Positions 1 through 11,134 of a stretch of DNA of 64,000 nt are shown piece after piece. Under the pieces are notes generated by a model. That model saw nothing but the letters and a program-made list of their open reading frames with translations. It ran no database searches and was not told the DNA's origin. This DNA is from Symbiodinium natans. Lineage: Eukaryota; Sar; Dinophyceae; Suessiales; Symbiodiniaceae. Every line of letters begins with the position of its first letter. Position 1 is the stretch's first letter. The position numbers and the translations under genes are program-made. The stretch covers positions 62,001 to 126,000 of the forward strand of contig CAJNDS010001624.1 in NCBI GenBank assembly GCA_905221605.1, read 5' to 3'.

Positions 1-24
1 CGGCTTTCGTAGTGGACGAAGGTT

Positions 25-3000
25 TCAAGCACTGCTGAAAAATGATCGCAGAGTGTCCGCATTTCTTGCACGGGAAACGTGCTGGAAGGCATATTCCTTT
101 AGCTTCGCAATGTCGTGCTCTTCTGTAAAGGTCATCTGCTGAGCATCCGCATTCTTCTTGCATATATCATGGAGCTGCGTCTTGAACTTGAACTTCGGAA
201 TGAGAGCACCTGCCTTTTTTTTGCTAGTCTTGTGCTTCACCAAAGCCTCCACGAACAGTTCTTCTTGTTGCAGTTGGTCCCATAACTGATCCTTGGGAAA
301 ATTCGGAACTTGCACGTCTTTCATTGATGTATTTTTGAATGTATGATACGTCAGAGTTTCAATGCAAGAATCAGACATCTTCCTGAGCCAGAACTCCAGC
401 AAATGTTGCCACGAACTTTCCTTGTCATCTGCATTCTTGTCGTTGCCCTCGTCGACGTTCACGACTGCCGCAAGTCCTGCCTCTGCCTGTTCGTGACGCT
501 GGCGTACAGGCAGACCGCAGGCCGTACGTAAAGTGTCTTCCGTCAGGTACCGGTCCCCTCCATTGGCATAGTCCTCGATCAGCTGGTAGCACGTATCCTT
601 GCTGTGACTTTCTTCGAAAGCCCATTGAAATCGCAGTCCGGCAATAGAAGCTTGCGATGTTGCAAGGAACTTGCTGAGAGTAGGATCGCTCTCGAATATG
701 CCATCCTTTTCGTGATCTGGATAATTTTTCAGAAACTGTTTGTGAACGAATCTTGCCATGGGCTTCCATATGAAGCCTCTTCGCAGCATGGAATTGAAAT
801 TCTCCAGGGTCACACCAAGAAATGCCATGATGCGATTGACTTCCAATCTCTTCCAGCCAGTCACGGAAAACATTCGTGTTGTATATCCATACGGCTTTCG
901 CCCCATTATTCCGTCGGCGGATATTGTTTTCTTGTAAAGGTCTGTATGCAGCTTCTTCGAAGACTCTGGCGCTTCCTGTCCAGTAATAATGAAACAACGC
1001 GCGAAAGACTCAATTTGTTTCCGTAACTCTTCTTCCTGATGCCAGATATTAGGGTCAAAGAAAGCGTGATTGTGTTTGTACATTTCAGCCAGATGCTGTG
1101 AGTACAAACTCTGGCCAACGCCGCCAGGTGATATCCCAATAAAGCACCGGTCCACGTTCAGGCCACGCTTAGCGAGCGCCAGCGCTGCCTGACAAGCAAG
1201 GAAAACATTGTGGTTGGCCCAAAAAGTCTGCGTGTAGAAGCGCTCGAGTCTCTCTTCGTTGCTGCGCATAACTGGATCTAGCAGGGGATGTGGCACGTGC
1301 ACGTAGCAGTTGTTTGCAGAACCCTTCACAACTCTTTCTACCGGAGACGAGCGATCAGCCAGATCATACGCAAAGCAAATGTCTTCGTAACAAATAGCAG
1401 GGCGACGTTCGTCCTCCGTTTCACACCATTCCACGATAAGGGCGACCATTCTGGTGTGCATAAACTGCTGTTTCAATGCGAATGAGAGTTTGAATGATCT
1501 GTCAGCAAGGTCCTGCGTCCAAGAACTTGAGCTTCCGCCGTTATTGTTCTCTTGCATATGATCCAGGTCGCCGTCCTCTCCTTCCGGATTGTCAAGTCTG
1601 GCGTCGACGTCGATGTTGCCTGGGCGTCGCGCCGCAGCACTTGTACAGAAAGCAAAGAAGTCATCATCAGAAGCGAAATTTTGACGATCTGCCATAATGG
1701 CATTGGCGAGCGCATCTGCTTCTTTGCGCACCGTGTCTCGCAGTCTGCGAAAAACACCCTCCAGAACGTTGAAGAAAAAGGAGACACGGTGCAGAACTGC
1801 CTCGGAAGGTATGCCAGTGAAGGGCAGGAAGCTTCCGTCGTCGTTGTAAATGTAAAGAAAACCTTTGTGTACCCGGATATGTCGTCCGCCTTCAATCATC
1901 CACGCAAGCGCAGCCACGTCCGCCAGCATAGGTTTTTCCGGTATTCTGCCTGACGCCATCGATGCAGCAACGAATATGATTCGGCGCAAATTCTCGCTTG
2001 CATTGGGAAATCTCGCTGTCAAAGTGTTCAGACTGGAATCCGTATGCACTCTGATGTAGTTGCCTTGTCGTACATCTGGCTCATAAGCGTCCAGCACGGA
2101 TGATGCCTTCTTGCTGCTTTTCGAAAAAAAATCGCTGAAAAGCTTGGCGGAAGAGTCAGCACCGGGCAGCAAGCGTCTTTTTTTCATGGCCTGCGGGACT
2201 TCTTCTTCCTCGTCTTCGACAGCCTCCACGAGATCCGTGATGGTGCCTGTTGGTCGTAGTGGTCGAATCGCGTGCGAATCTGGCTGCGATTCACGCTTAC
2301 TGGGAAGAACAACATCAAATGGAATTGTCGACGGCAGTTCACGCGCAGCAGATTCAGACTGCTTCGCGTGTTTGCCGTCCACCGAGCGCAACAGTGCGGG
2401 GTCATTCTCGATGTCCGGCTCGTGCTGCTCGTCCTGATCCGACTCGAACTGCTCCAAATCCGGACCAGAAGTTTTGCTAGCAATTCTTTCTGGACGTCTG
2501 CCGGACATAAGTGTACTCACGATGCCCTGCATATCTGGAACGTCGTCCACAAAAGGTTCTCCGGAAGCATCCGGCGCCGTGGACACCACCGTCATACTCT
2601 TGACTTCTTTTGAATAATATTGTGTGAGAATCCACTTGTAAATATTCAACTGGAGCCGGTAATGCTGTCCCTGACAGTCCGGGACGAGCGACAGAGGACC
2701 CAGCATGCGCCGTCCATAACTGTTATATTTTGACGGCAGCTTTGGCGATCTTTTCCAGTCCACAAGCAAGAGCTTGTTGTCATCCTCGTCTATAAACACT
2801 GCATCGATCGAGCCTGCTAGGTCCTCCTGCTTCGCATGAATAACCCATTCACTACGATAGATTCGCAGCTTCGGAAATTCGTTGGCCATGTCACAGAGAA
2901 ATCGCAAACACATCGAGAGCTCCCTTGACATGCAGCCGGGACGGATGTCGAAACCGTTCAACGCGTGCTCGAACATCGCGTGCATCCAAGTCCCAGCTGT

Positions 3001-3681
3001 GCAAGCTCTCAAGCTGTTGCAACTCCATGCTTTCAAAATTTCACCATCAGTAAGCACAAACTCTTTTATTAAATCTTGCCAGCAGTGAACATGGTCTCTG
3101 AGCCTCTGTACCTCTTGGCAGAGCTGTTCCTTCGTAGTGGCTGCGTTTTCCAGCATTTCCATCAGGCTACCAACTACATCCTGCGAGCATGCACTGAGCA
3201 GGGCTCTGATGATTCCGACGTTGTACTCGCTGATCATGTACTCCGGGCGCGGCCAGTTCCTGCCGCTTTTCATTTTCTCTATTGCAACATCCGGCTCGAA
3301 CTCTTGCGCGTAGGAATGAATCAAAGTAGTTACCTGCCCGACTGAGTCATCTCTCTGATCACTTACATTATCCTCCTAATTCTCAAACACAAAATGGTCA
3401 ATACCAAGCAAAGCAAAATATATGCAGGATGCGCTGGTGTCGATTTTCTTCTCGTCGAAGAAATACACGTGGCCGTTAGGCTCGAACCGTATTCTAGCGT
3501 CGAGCGGATGCGAGTTGATCTCCGCCAAGGCAGTGCAAGGTGACAGCTCCTCCGGACTCGAGGTCTGGGGATCTGCGGGAAGTACAAATATCGGATGTCT
3601 CGGTTTGGTCAGGCCAAGTACGCTTCCCACAAGGTCAGGAAGTGGCCGCTCCCACCAACCTCGGCTCGTCTTCGGGCTCAT
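25..3681 (-). CDS. PD-(D/E)XK nuclease fused to SF3-like ATPase
   Basis: Two-exon model: 3681-3433 joined to 3333-25, about 1185 aa. The two pieces are in the same frame and are separated by an in-frame stop that a 99-nt GC-AG intron removes. The N-terminal third carries a RecB/Cas4-type nuclease core: GTWMH with H201 and E205, GSIDAVF with D260, and VDWKRS with D275 and K277. A low-complexity acidic linker follows. The C-terminal half holds an SF3/D5-helicase-like ATPase whose Walker A reads GISPGGVGQS, with Gln824 in the usual Lys place, then a hydrophobic strand ending GQE and a sensor-like RLEVN. Such fusions suggest replication or recombination of a mobile or virus-derived element, but no primase, integrase or terminal repeat is seen beside it. 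The true start may lie further upstream. The domain call is firm; the role is inferred. Confidence 0.72.
3334..3432 (-). other. 99-nt GC-AG intron in the nuclease gene
   Basis: On the minus strand the intron starts GCATCC and ends GGGCAG. Removing it deletes a TAG stop and joins KKIDTS to VTTLIHS. This restores a continuous stretch leading into the conserved nuclease region, and the phase is kept (phase 0 on both sides). Confidence 0.65.
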
Positions 3682-3764
3682 CGTTCGTCAAACAAAACTG
3701 ACGTATGAACTTGCACATACTTTTTTGCGCTTTTCGGCCAGAATATGAAATAATTATAATTCAC

Positions 3765-3821
3765 CATGCGCAAGTCACTGCCGAAGGCGGAACTCCCATC
3801 AGACATTTCGACTACATCCAT
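3765..3821 (-). CDS. Possible first coding exon upstream of the nuclease gene
   Basis: ATG opens a 19-codon frame (MDVVEMSDGSSAFGSDLRM) that ends at a GTGAAT donor. A CAG acceptor at about 3698 follows. The frame after that acceptor does not match the nuclease frame without another intron, so this exon may belong to a short separate transcript. The stretch 3822-4115 shows nothing I can support. Confidence 0.3.
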
Positions 3822-4115
3822 GGCATCCGATGATCCACCACAGTAGTCCTGCAGGCAATAGACTTGGGGCCGCAGCACGCTAATAACAAACATTCGGGAT
3901 TTTACTAGAACGACAGGTCAAAGGAAGTCTTCAAACAAAACTACGGCCGAAGTTCACCCACTCTCCAAACATTTCTTTACTGGAAAAAAATCAGTGCAAA
4001 TGTTGTTAATTTAAACCAGCCACAGAGGCAGGACTTTCCGTCACCTGTGGCGAAGCTGACATCGATGGACGGTCCTGAGCTGCGTACTTGCTGTGCGCGC
4101 GCAAACAAAGAGGCA

Positions 4116-6766
4116 CTATATCAGCTGAATGAATAAACACCAAACCGAATGTAAAATTGACTCAGACAGCAGGTTTTCTAAACTGGCGTGTCGTCGAGGC
4201 TTGCTTGACCTTTCCGATAGCGCAGCTGCCAGTCGAACATGCACTTCCAAGGCAAATTTCAGGGCTGTCATTCTCCATTCTCTAGCAGATACCGCAGCGG
4301 CTGGATGAGGAAAACTCTGCATGAATTGTCTTTGCTCAGATGCAAGTTTCTGCGCGTGAGCGTGGATGTAGTGGTAAAGAATTACGTCTTGACGCTGGTG
4401 CAGCATGTCCACTATGTTCCTTGCGCGGCAAAGCAAAGTTTCCCATTGTTTTTTTGCCATGTTAGGTCGCTCAGCTGGGTGCGGCAACAAGTAAACCGCC
4501 AGAGGCATGTCAGCGAACACATCGGCATGCTGGCTTAGTAGCCTGTCCACGACCATGTATGACTTCGATGTGAGGCTGCTCTGCGGCGGCACACTGCAGC
4601 CGTCGTGCGTGTCTGCAGGCAAATACGGAGCATTCTCCTGTCTCAAGACAGTCAAGGCAGAAAAAAATGAGTCGGCGCGAGGCGGCACATTGCCAATATC
4701 TCGGTAGAGCGCGCCTACAGAACTGCTGCCGCCTAAATAATCTCGCAGCTGTGCAGGACACACAGGACACATCCTATCCGGAGACTGCTGCACGTGTCGA
4801 TGGCAAATCCAGGTCGAACATGTCTGGCAGACACAGAAACGTGAGGTTGTAATGCATCGAGTCTGCGAACATATGCCACATTTGACTGTCGCTGTGCGAA
4901 AAAGCGGAGACGGTCTGGAGGAAACGCGTGGCAATGCATTAGCTTGGCTTGCTCGCTGAAAAGTCCAGATGAATACTTCAGCCAGCGGAGGCGCTATCTC
5001 CATGCCGTCCGGAGTCGTGCTGACCCTGCTGACACCCACGCCATTGAGCGCGACCTCAAAAACATGACTGCTCCACTCCAATTCAAACTTGTTGGGCGTG
5101 TTGGGGAACAGTTGGTGGCGCTCACGTCCGCGATGGGGGCGAGGCATTTCGCCGTTCAGGCCATAGGACCACGTGGTGTTGTTTCTAAATAAGTTGTCTA
5201 TTCTGCAGTAGGACTGCTTGGCGCCTCTCCACTCGCGGACACCCAAGTAGAGTCCGCACACAGAAGGCGGCAGCACGACGTCGAAGATGGCTCTTCCCAT
5301 GAGCGGTCCTGCGGAACGGAAGCCGCACATGGTAGTGCCGGCGCCGGGAGGTATGTGAATGCGTTCGAGTGGAGCACTGACATAGACATTGTTCGGCATC
5401 GTCGTGAAAAGACAAAGCTGTCTGCATCGAACTGTCACAGCACTTGCGATGCTGCAGACTGGCAAGATGGAATTCAAGACCGAGCGATCGTGAAACTCAG
5501 CGTCATCCAGATAGATCACTCGGTTCCGCCATCGACGTACGTCCCTGACAATGTCCCTCAGTGTTGGACATGTCGCTGCCAGAACCTGCAAATGTGAAGG
5601 CGAAAAGTAAAACAAAGTTAGATCTCGCATGATGTCCAGTGGAAGGCTTCCTCCCAGATAATCCGAACTATGCTCGGGCGCATTGTCCTTCACAGGCGGA
5701 GGGTCGCCCGACAGGCCTTGGATGACACTGAACCCACCGACGGTTGCTGCCTCCTTCCAGATAGGTTTTTCGATAGTGGAGCCTGGGAGAAGCTCGAAAT
5801 TTACATGCTCGTGTCCATTTGCGTGAACAGCACCAAGAAATAAAGTGATGAGCATCGGATGGATGCACAAAGGCACGGATATTTCGTGCGACAAGGTGCT
5901 GCTGCCCTTGTTGACTCTCACCACGTGCGAAATATCGGCACACTGGACGCCACAAGCCTCACCTAAAGATCCTTGCTTGGCCTTGGTCATGTATGCAATG
6001 CAATCGAAATTAGGGTTCTTCGTTCTGCCGCAGGCTGCGCAACGTTGTCGGCTTCTGCACAACGCAATTTTCTGCATCATGGCTTCGCATTGATACAAGC
6101 GAACAAAAAGTTCTTCAGTTCGTGGCCAGCGCAGGTCAGACCCGTGCCAGGGAGGTAAAGCAATTTGTGGGGAATCTTCATGACTCGTAATGCGTGCAAG
6201 GCAGCAGTTCGGAATCCAGGAAATATCGTCGCATTCTTCGAATGTACATTCTCCAACTTCGATGCGAAATCTGCTGCTGACTGGCTTCACATATCCGTAG
6301 GCAATCTGGAGGTAAGACCAGATGCCTAAAAGTAAATTCTTTGATTGCCAGATGGAAAGAATGGCACCGATAGAAACATCAGCGTTCGCAAAGTCCTGTC
6401 AAACGGCACTGCAGGCAACACTTGGCAGCCGAACCTGTCATTGTCGTATGCAGTTGACGCAACATCCATAGGAACCTCCCCTGGCTGGATTGCAATGATG
6501 GAGTTGAAGCGTTTCCCGAAAAAGAAGATGCGAGCGCGTCGAACTGTAGAACAAGCCTGATAAATTGTCGGCAGTTCCACATAGTCCGCCAAAGGAGGAA
6601 GCATACCTCCTAGATAATCGCCAGCACGGGCTCGATTCCATCTCCTAAATTCTCTCGGCAAACTCAGAACAGGAATAATTTCATCAAGCAGAAAAACAGC
6701 ATACTGTTGTTTCTCCAAAAAATTAGACTTTAAGCACTGAGCTGCGACGGTTGTTCCCGAGTCCAT
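4116..6766 (-). CDS. F-box-like / RING-like multidomain protein
   Basis: Model: ATG at 6766, exon 6766-6349, exon 6325-4116, 875 aa. The long exon is otherwise open. Three copies of the motif DYLGG occur near residues 50, 361 and 668. The second begins a clear F-box-like helix set (DYLGGSLPLDIMRDL, then WRNRVIYLDD). A Cys pair (RCAAC) sits near 235. A beta-rich, possibly SPRY-like region covers about 471-591. A Cys/His cluster with RING or B-box spacing lies at about 622-662 (CGIC...CVCQTC...CHRH...CPVC). This suggests a substrate adaptor or ubiquitin ligase. A 23-nt gap (6326-6348) must be removed to keep frame. It is either a tiny GC-AG intron or an insertion flanked by CATCTGG repeats, and in the latter case the gene could be broken. 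Confidence 0.6.
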
Positions 6767-7279
6767 CGATTCACCTGCCTGAAGAAGTGTTGCACGCACC
6801 ATCAATATAGATAAAGATAGGCTTGCTAATTAAACCGGAATGTGTGTGGTGACACCATCCTGCAGGGCGGCGAAGGCAAGGGCATCCGTGAAGCACTCGA
6901 GGCTCCGGCGCTAGCAGAACTCCTGAGGCAGCTCTACGTATCCTCTTAATTCTTGTGTATTTCACTGCTTGACGTCAAGTAGCTCGACATCACGGAAAAT
7001 GTCTGTATGGTTGGCGGACCTCTGGCAGAAAAAAACGGGCGAGCTATGAAGTGGAACGGCGCTGCTAGTGCTCTCCTAACAAAGCAGTCAGACTCTCAGT
7101 CACAGCAGTCGTGCCCGAGTCCATCGATTCGCTGGCCTGCCGGTGAGTTGCGCACTAGCATGAATTCGGTCGCACGGGACGACTAAGTCCAAGACAACAT
7201 CGTGGCGTCGGAGAGCCCAGTAGTGGCAGCACTCCTGAGCTTGCTGCACTAGTCGTTTTTTCTTTACTTCCAGCTTTTC
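6767..7279. other. Spacer with a decayed copy of the neighbouring gene start
   Basis: No complete gene is seen. About 7095-7150 repeats the start region of the 4116-6766 gene: both read GAATCGATGGACTCGGG on the minus strand and encode MDSGTT. In the upstream copy the frame closes after 19 residues. This is probably a partial duplication of the 5' end. Confidence 0.45.
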
Positions 7280-7893
7280 TTAGTTTTGGTCAAGCGGCTC
7301 GACAGCACGCGGTGTGTTGTTGTCGCTAACTGCATACCTGCAGGCAAATACGCAATTAGCGCAAAAACCAAAACCATTGCGTACAGGATGTCAACTGTAG
7401 CAACAATTGCCGTGGCCTGGTCTGACAATCCTGGAAAAGTTCGCAGAGCATCTGCTTTGCGTCGTGCTCAGATTCGGACCAGAAGGCGAATTCCAGATCG
7501 GGGACGTACAGCAGTGCGTCGCTGCAGCCACGTCGAAATCCAAATCGAGGAAGTAGTGGATGCTGCGGACCTAATACGTACGCCCGATAGGGCAGTTCTT
7601 GATCTTCGCACCTGGAGCAAGGATTCTCGACGTATACGGATCGTCGAACCACCGTGAGGCGGCCAGAATCCACGGACCATTCAAGATGCTTGGCCGAAGG
7701 CATGGGTTCGAAGGAGCATGAAGGAGGACCTTCAGGGAAGTGCTTCGGCGCCGTGGAGTGTACGTCGTTCTCCTGCTACGCTGAACGTTTTACGGCGCCT
7801 TACAAACAAGACTTTCCTGAAACAAAAAGTCTCAAAAAGTCGATCATCAGGCATGTGTAGTCGCAAGGTCCTTCGAAGCAGAGACGCTAGCAT
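7280..7893 (-). CDS. Unrecognised 167-aa protein, three exons
   Basis: Exons 7893-7804, 7772-7417 and 7337-7280 total 504 nt, an exact multiple of three. The protein starts MLASLLRRTLRLHMPDD and ends AVEPLDQN. Intron 1 is 31 nt with GTAAGG and GTAGCAG ends. Intron 2 is 79 nt, GC-AG. The middle exon is a long open frame with CSRC and a block ending CELFQDC. Start, both junction phases and stop agree, which makes this one of the better gene models here. No family is recognised. Confidence 0.6.
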
Positions 7894-7964
7894 TGCAATT
7901 TGCTTTACGGGTCCGGCGACTCTTGGACGAGGTTGCGCCAGCCTGCGGCATAACTTACATCACG

Positions 7965-8808
7965 TTAGTCATGCTGAATATGGTGAGCCTCAGTCTTTTT
8001 CGGTGCCGCCGAGGTCGTCGAAGATGAAGTTCCGGGCTGATAGTCCTGACTAAAGCTGAAGCTGCATTGTATTTATCAGAGCACAAATATGGCCATCTTG
8101 AGCAAGGTCCTGCTTGTCGGCGAAGTATGCCTTTCGATTCACACTGAGTGTTTTGAATAGTTGAAATTTCTGCGTGCGTATTTCTGCTTGCTGCGCCTCT
8201 GCAAATCCTGGGATCCGAAAAACATCCCTGAGCGTGTATGGCCAGCGTCTCGGAGCCGGGATTTCGCCGCCATTCTTCTGCAAGTCTTCGTGCAGCATAG
8301 CTTTCATCCAAGGCCTTAAAGGGAAACCGACGATGAGGAAAGCTTCGCACTGAACACCTGTGGAAAATAAACTCACCTGCTATGCAGCTTCGTTACTCCA
8401 TACCAGACCCCTGTATGTCGAATTCCTCGGACGCGGGTGCGTCCCCTGCGACATAGTCCTTTGAGAATCTAAGCCGGTTGACAGTACTCTTTCACATATA
8501 ACTAAGCAGGACAACAAGGTTGGCAAGCTATCCTCCAATCGAAAGATGCCTTCGGCTTTTCCGGATCGATCGAGATCTCTCCGGTGTAGACACAGATCTT
8601 CAAAACTGCCTGCGATAACACAAGGCAAGAACGGACACTCGCGAAAATCCATGGAGACGGCTTCATGTGCCTTCAAGTTCGAAGAAAATGTTGCCGGCAA
8701 CCACTTGTGCCGCTTGTGGGTAAAATTCACGCTGAATCCGGATGCGTCCACGCGGACAGCCAGGAAATGCTTATTGAAGGCGACAACATAAAGGCCGGGT
8801 TCCGACAT
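7965..8808 (-). CDS. Unrecognised protein, short-intron gene
   Basis: ATG at 8808 (MSEPGLYVVAFNKHF) opens 137 codons. A 39-nt GTAACG...CCACAG intron (8396-8358) then joins in phase to SVQCEAFLIVGFPLRP. The second exon stays open to about 8053. The last exon probably starts at 8049 after CTTTAG and ends in TAA at 7965 (reading KKTEAHHIQHD). An alternative frame ends at 7955. The donor of the last intron is not resolved. The next gene on the same strand starts only about 70 bp downstream. No family is recognised. Confidence 0.5.
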
Positions 8809-8884
8809 GGTCGATGCCACTCGGAGACACTTCCTTATTTTCGTGTTTTTTTATTCACTTTATTCTTTTCATGTCGTCTGGGAT

Positions 8885-9549
8885 TTAGCTTTGCGGCGAG
8901 AACGGCTGAAGGAATGCATTGCCGTCGTGAAGGGCCAAAAAGGGCCCGCTATCCGCGTAGGGGACTTTCACGCCGTGGGCGCGGAAGCAATCAATGAGAC
9001 AAACATCCTTCAGCTTGGCATCCTCACCTGAGAAGCGTACCAGCAAATACTTCCTTGAGATGTGCTTCGTAAGAAATGTAGCAAAGTTGCTGTCGGTCTT
9101 CTTCGTGCGGGACTTGCGATGGAGCACATGATGATGGCCACCTTGCAAGAATGCAAATGAAACCACAAGATAAAACATGACAGTACAACGCAGGCTTGGG
9201 GGTAGACGACCGAAGCCCTTGTACCAGCGCGGTCTGGAGATGCGATTCCAAGCACGTGTCCCCTGCGCGGACAGAAAAATTCTTTTTGCTGATTTACACT
9301 TAGTCCCAACCTCCGTCAAAGTCTGCGTCTTCGTGCTCGGTCTCATGCGGTCTAGTACGCATTTCGCGAGGTAGTCGCCTAGCAATACACAAGAAGCATT
9401 GTGTTTTAGAGAAAACAGAAAGTATATTATTGGAAACTGTCTACTTAGACAGGCCGCATGCGCGAATGAGTGTAGCGTTGTCGTCGAAAATACCGTTGAG
9501 GTAGTTCTGCTTCTTGCAGAATCCAGTTGACGTCCCTTCCAGGACAACT
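8885..9549 (-). CDS. Unrecognised basic protein, four exons seen
   Basis: Exons 9549-9494, 9378-9311, 9262-9187 and 9141-8885 join in phase and end in TAA. They read through VVLEGTSTGFCKKQNYLN, DYLAKCVLDRMRPST, GTRAWNRISRPRWYKG and GHHHVLHRKSRTKK to a C-terminus ending FLQPFSPQS. Introns are 115, 48 and 45 nt, GT-AG. The product is rich in Lys and Arg in its middle. The true start lies upstream and was not found. No family is recognised. Confidence 0.58.
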
Positions 9550-9784
9550 CTAAGCAAAGCAAAATTTCAACGAGCGCAATCTTGCTCTTCAGTAGACTAG
9601 GTACAAGTGTTTGTCGTCATGGTCGTCCACGCATCAACGTCTGCTTGGATAAGTGGCATGTTGCTGAACCTTAGGAAACATATTGTGGAAACTTCAAGTT
9701 TGTGTGTACACTACTGCGTGTATCTGCCAGGGCAGCAGCGCGAGCGATGCCCTCAACCTTCCGCAGCCGATCTGACAATTATCT

Positions 9785-11134
9785 TTAATGACTTGTACAG
9801 ACTCGACATGGAATGTAAGGCAAGCGCTCCATTTGCGTTAATCTGTCCAAAACGTCGTACTCATCTGATACGAGCTCCACTGGCTGCTTCCTTCAAACCC
9901 GTCGCGGCGTCCAACCAATGGTGGCGAGGATTGTCATCATGCAAGACTAGAGGAAGCTCTAAGACACCAACACGTCTTCGGCAATGTCGTCAGTGATGGC
10001 GGATTTTTGCTGCCTTCGGTGAAGCTTTTTTTTTCGTCCAACGATCACACAGTACCACAAAAAGCACAGGCAGCAGGCATGGCGACGGAAACGTCGTACT
10101 CATCTGATACGAGCTCCACTGGCTGCTTCCTTCAAACCCGTCGCGGCGTCCAACCAATGGTGGCGAGGATTGTCATCATGCAAGACTAGAGGAAGCTCTA
10201 AGACACCAACACGTCTTCGGCAATGTCGTCAGTGATGGCGGATTTTTGCTGCCTTCGGTGAAGCTTTTTTTTTTCGTCCAACGATCACACAGTACCACAA
10301 AAAGCACAGGCAGCAGGCATGGCGACGGCTGCATCATGCTCCATCCTTTTACTCGACGTGAAGGAAAGATATCATAAGGCGTGCTGACACAAAAAAAAAG
10401 TCCTGCACCACCGCCCAAGAGCATTCAGATGCCCTGGAGCAACGTCATTTCCACTGATTACTGCGTGCTTAATGTGAACACGCTAAAAAGGACCCGGCAT
10501 TTGACAAGCTTCTTCTGCTTCTTGATCGATTGCTTCACAGGCCTGATCTGCAGTTAGGAGTGCTTCAGCCTATATCTCTGTAGGTCTTCCACGTGGTCCA
10601 CGACTTAGGCGTCGTACTCCAGACACTGAGACGGCTCGGCAGTCTGAAGCCTCGAGAAAAATGTATTTTGCTGCTTTCTCAGCGTTGCTTTTCATGAGTG
10701 CAGACTGAGCCTAGAGCTGTTTCAAAAAAACGGCAGGCGTGATCACGGCAGTAGACTTCCTAGCGCTTCGGTTGGGCTGTCCGGAGTATGACCAAGTACC
10801 AGGAGCGCTGGGGCCGCTGCAGGTCAGACCGCCAGCGAGGGACACGCACAACCGGAAAGCCTGTTTGCGCAGCACTACACACGCACGTACATGTTCTTAC
10901 TTGCTTTGAGAGTGACGTTGCGAGGAAGAAGAATCTGCGGTCGCACTTCTAACCGAGATCCTCAGTTCACGATGATAGCTTCACAATGTCATGCTTCGCG
11001 ACACGCACAGGGCGTTTGTCTGTATCTAAAAATAACTGTACAGGTCGGGCAACTTCTCATCCTCTTCGTCGTTCAACCAGTGCAAACGAGACCAGCGCAG
11101 CATCGGGTCCTTAAAGAAAAATTCAAAATTGATG
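9785..11134 (-). CDS. Unrecognised multi-exon gene ending in a duplicated exon pair
   Basis: Exons read by splice ends: 11134-11042 (contains MLRWSRLHWLNDEEDEK), 10948-10901, 10860-10800, 10547-10506 (IRPVKQSIKKQKKL), 10383-10353, 10248-10213 (QKSAITDDIAED), 10122-10093 (PVELVSDEYD), then copies 10009-9974 and 9883-9785. The last exon runs past PVELVSDEYD to VLDRLTQMERLPYIP and stops with TAA. Donors are GTACAG, GTAAGA, GTACTT, GTCAAA and GTAAAA. The frames of the middle exons could not all be chained. The 5' end is unknown. Confidence 0.5.
9850..10328. repeat. 239-bp tandem duplication carrying two exons
   Basis: The segment starting at about 9850 recurs 239 bp later, at about 10089. The copies are nearly identical and differ visibly by one T in a poly-T run (9 against 10). 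Each unit holds the QKSAITDDIAED and PVELVSDEYD exons of the minus-strand gene. Near identity suggests a recent event. Confidence 0.85.

Noticed and set aside
425-997. Second long frame inside the nuclease gene
   Set aside because: It is an overlapping shadow of the 1185-aa frame and has no domain.
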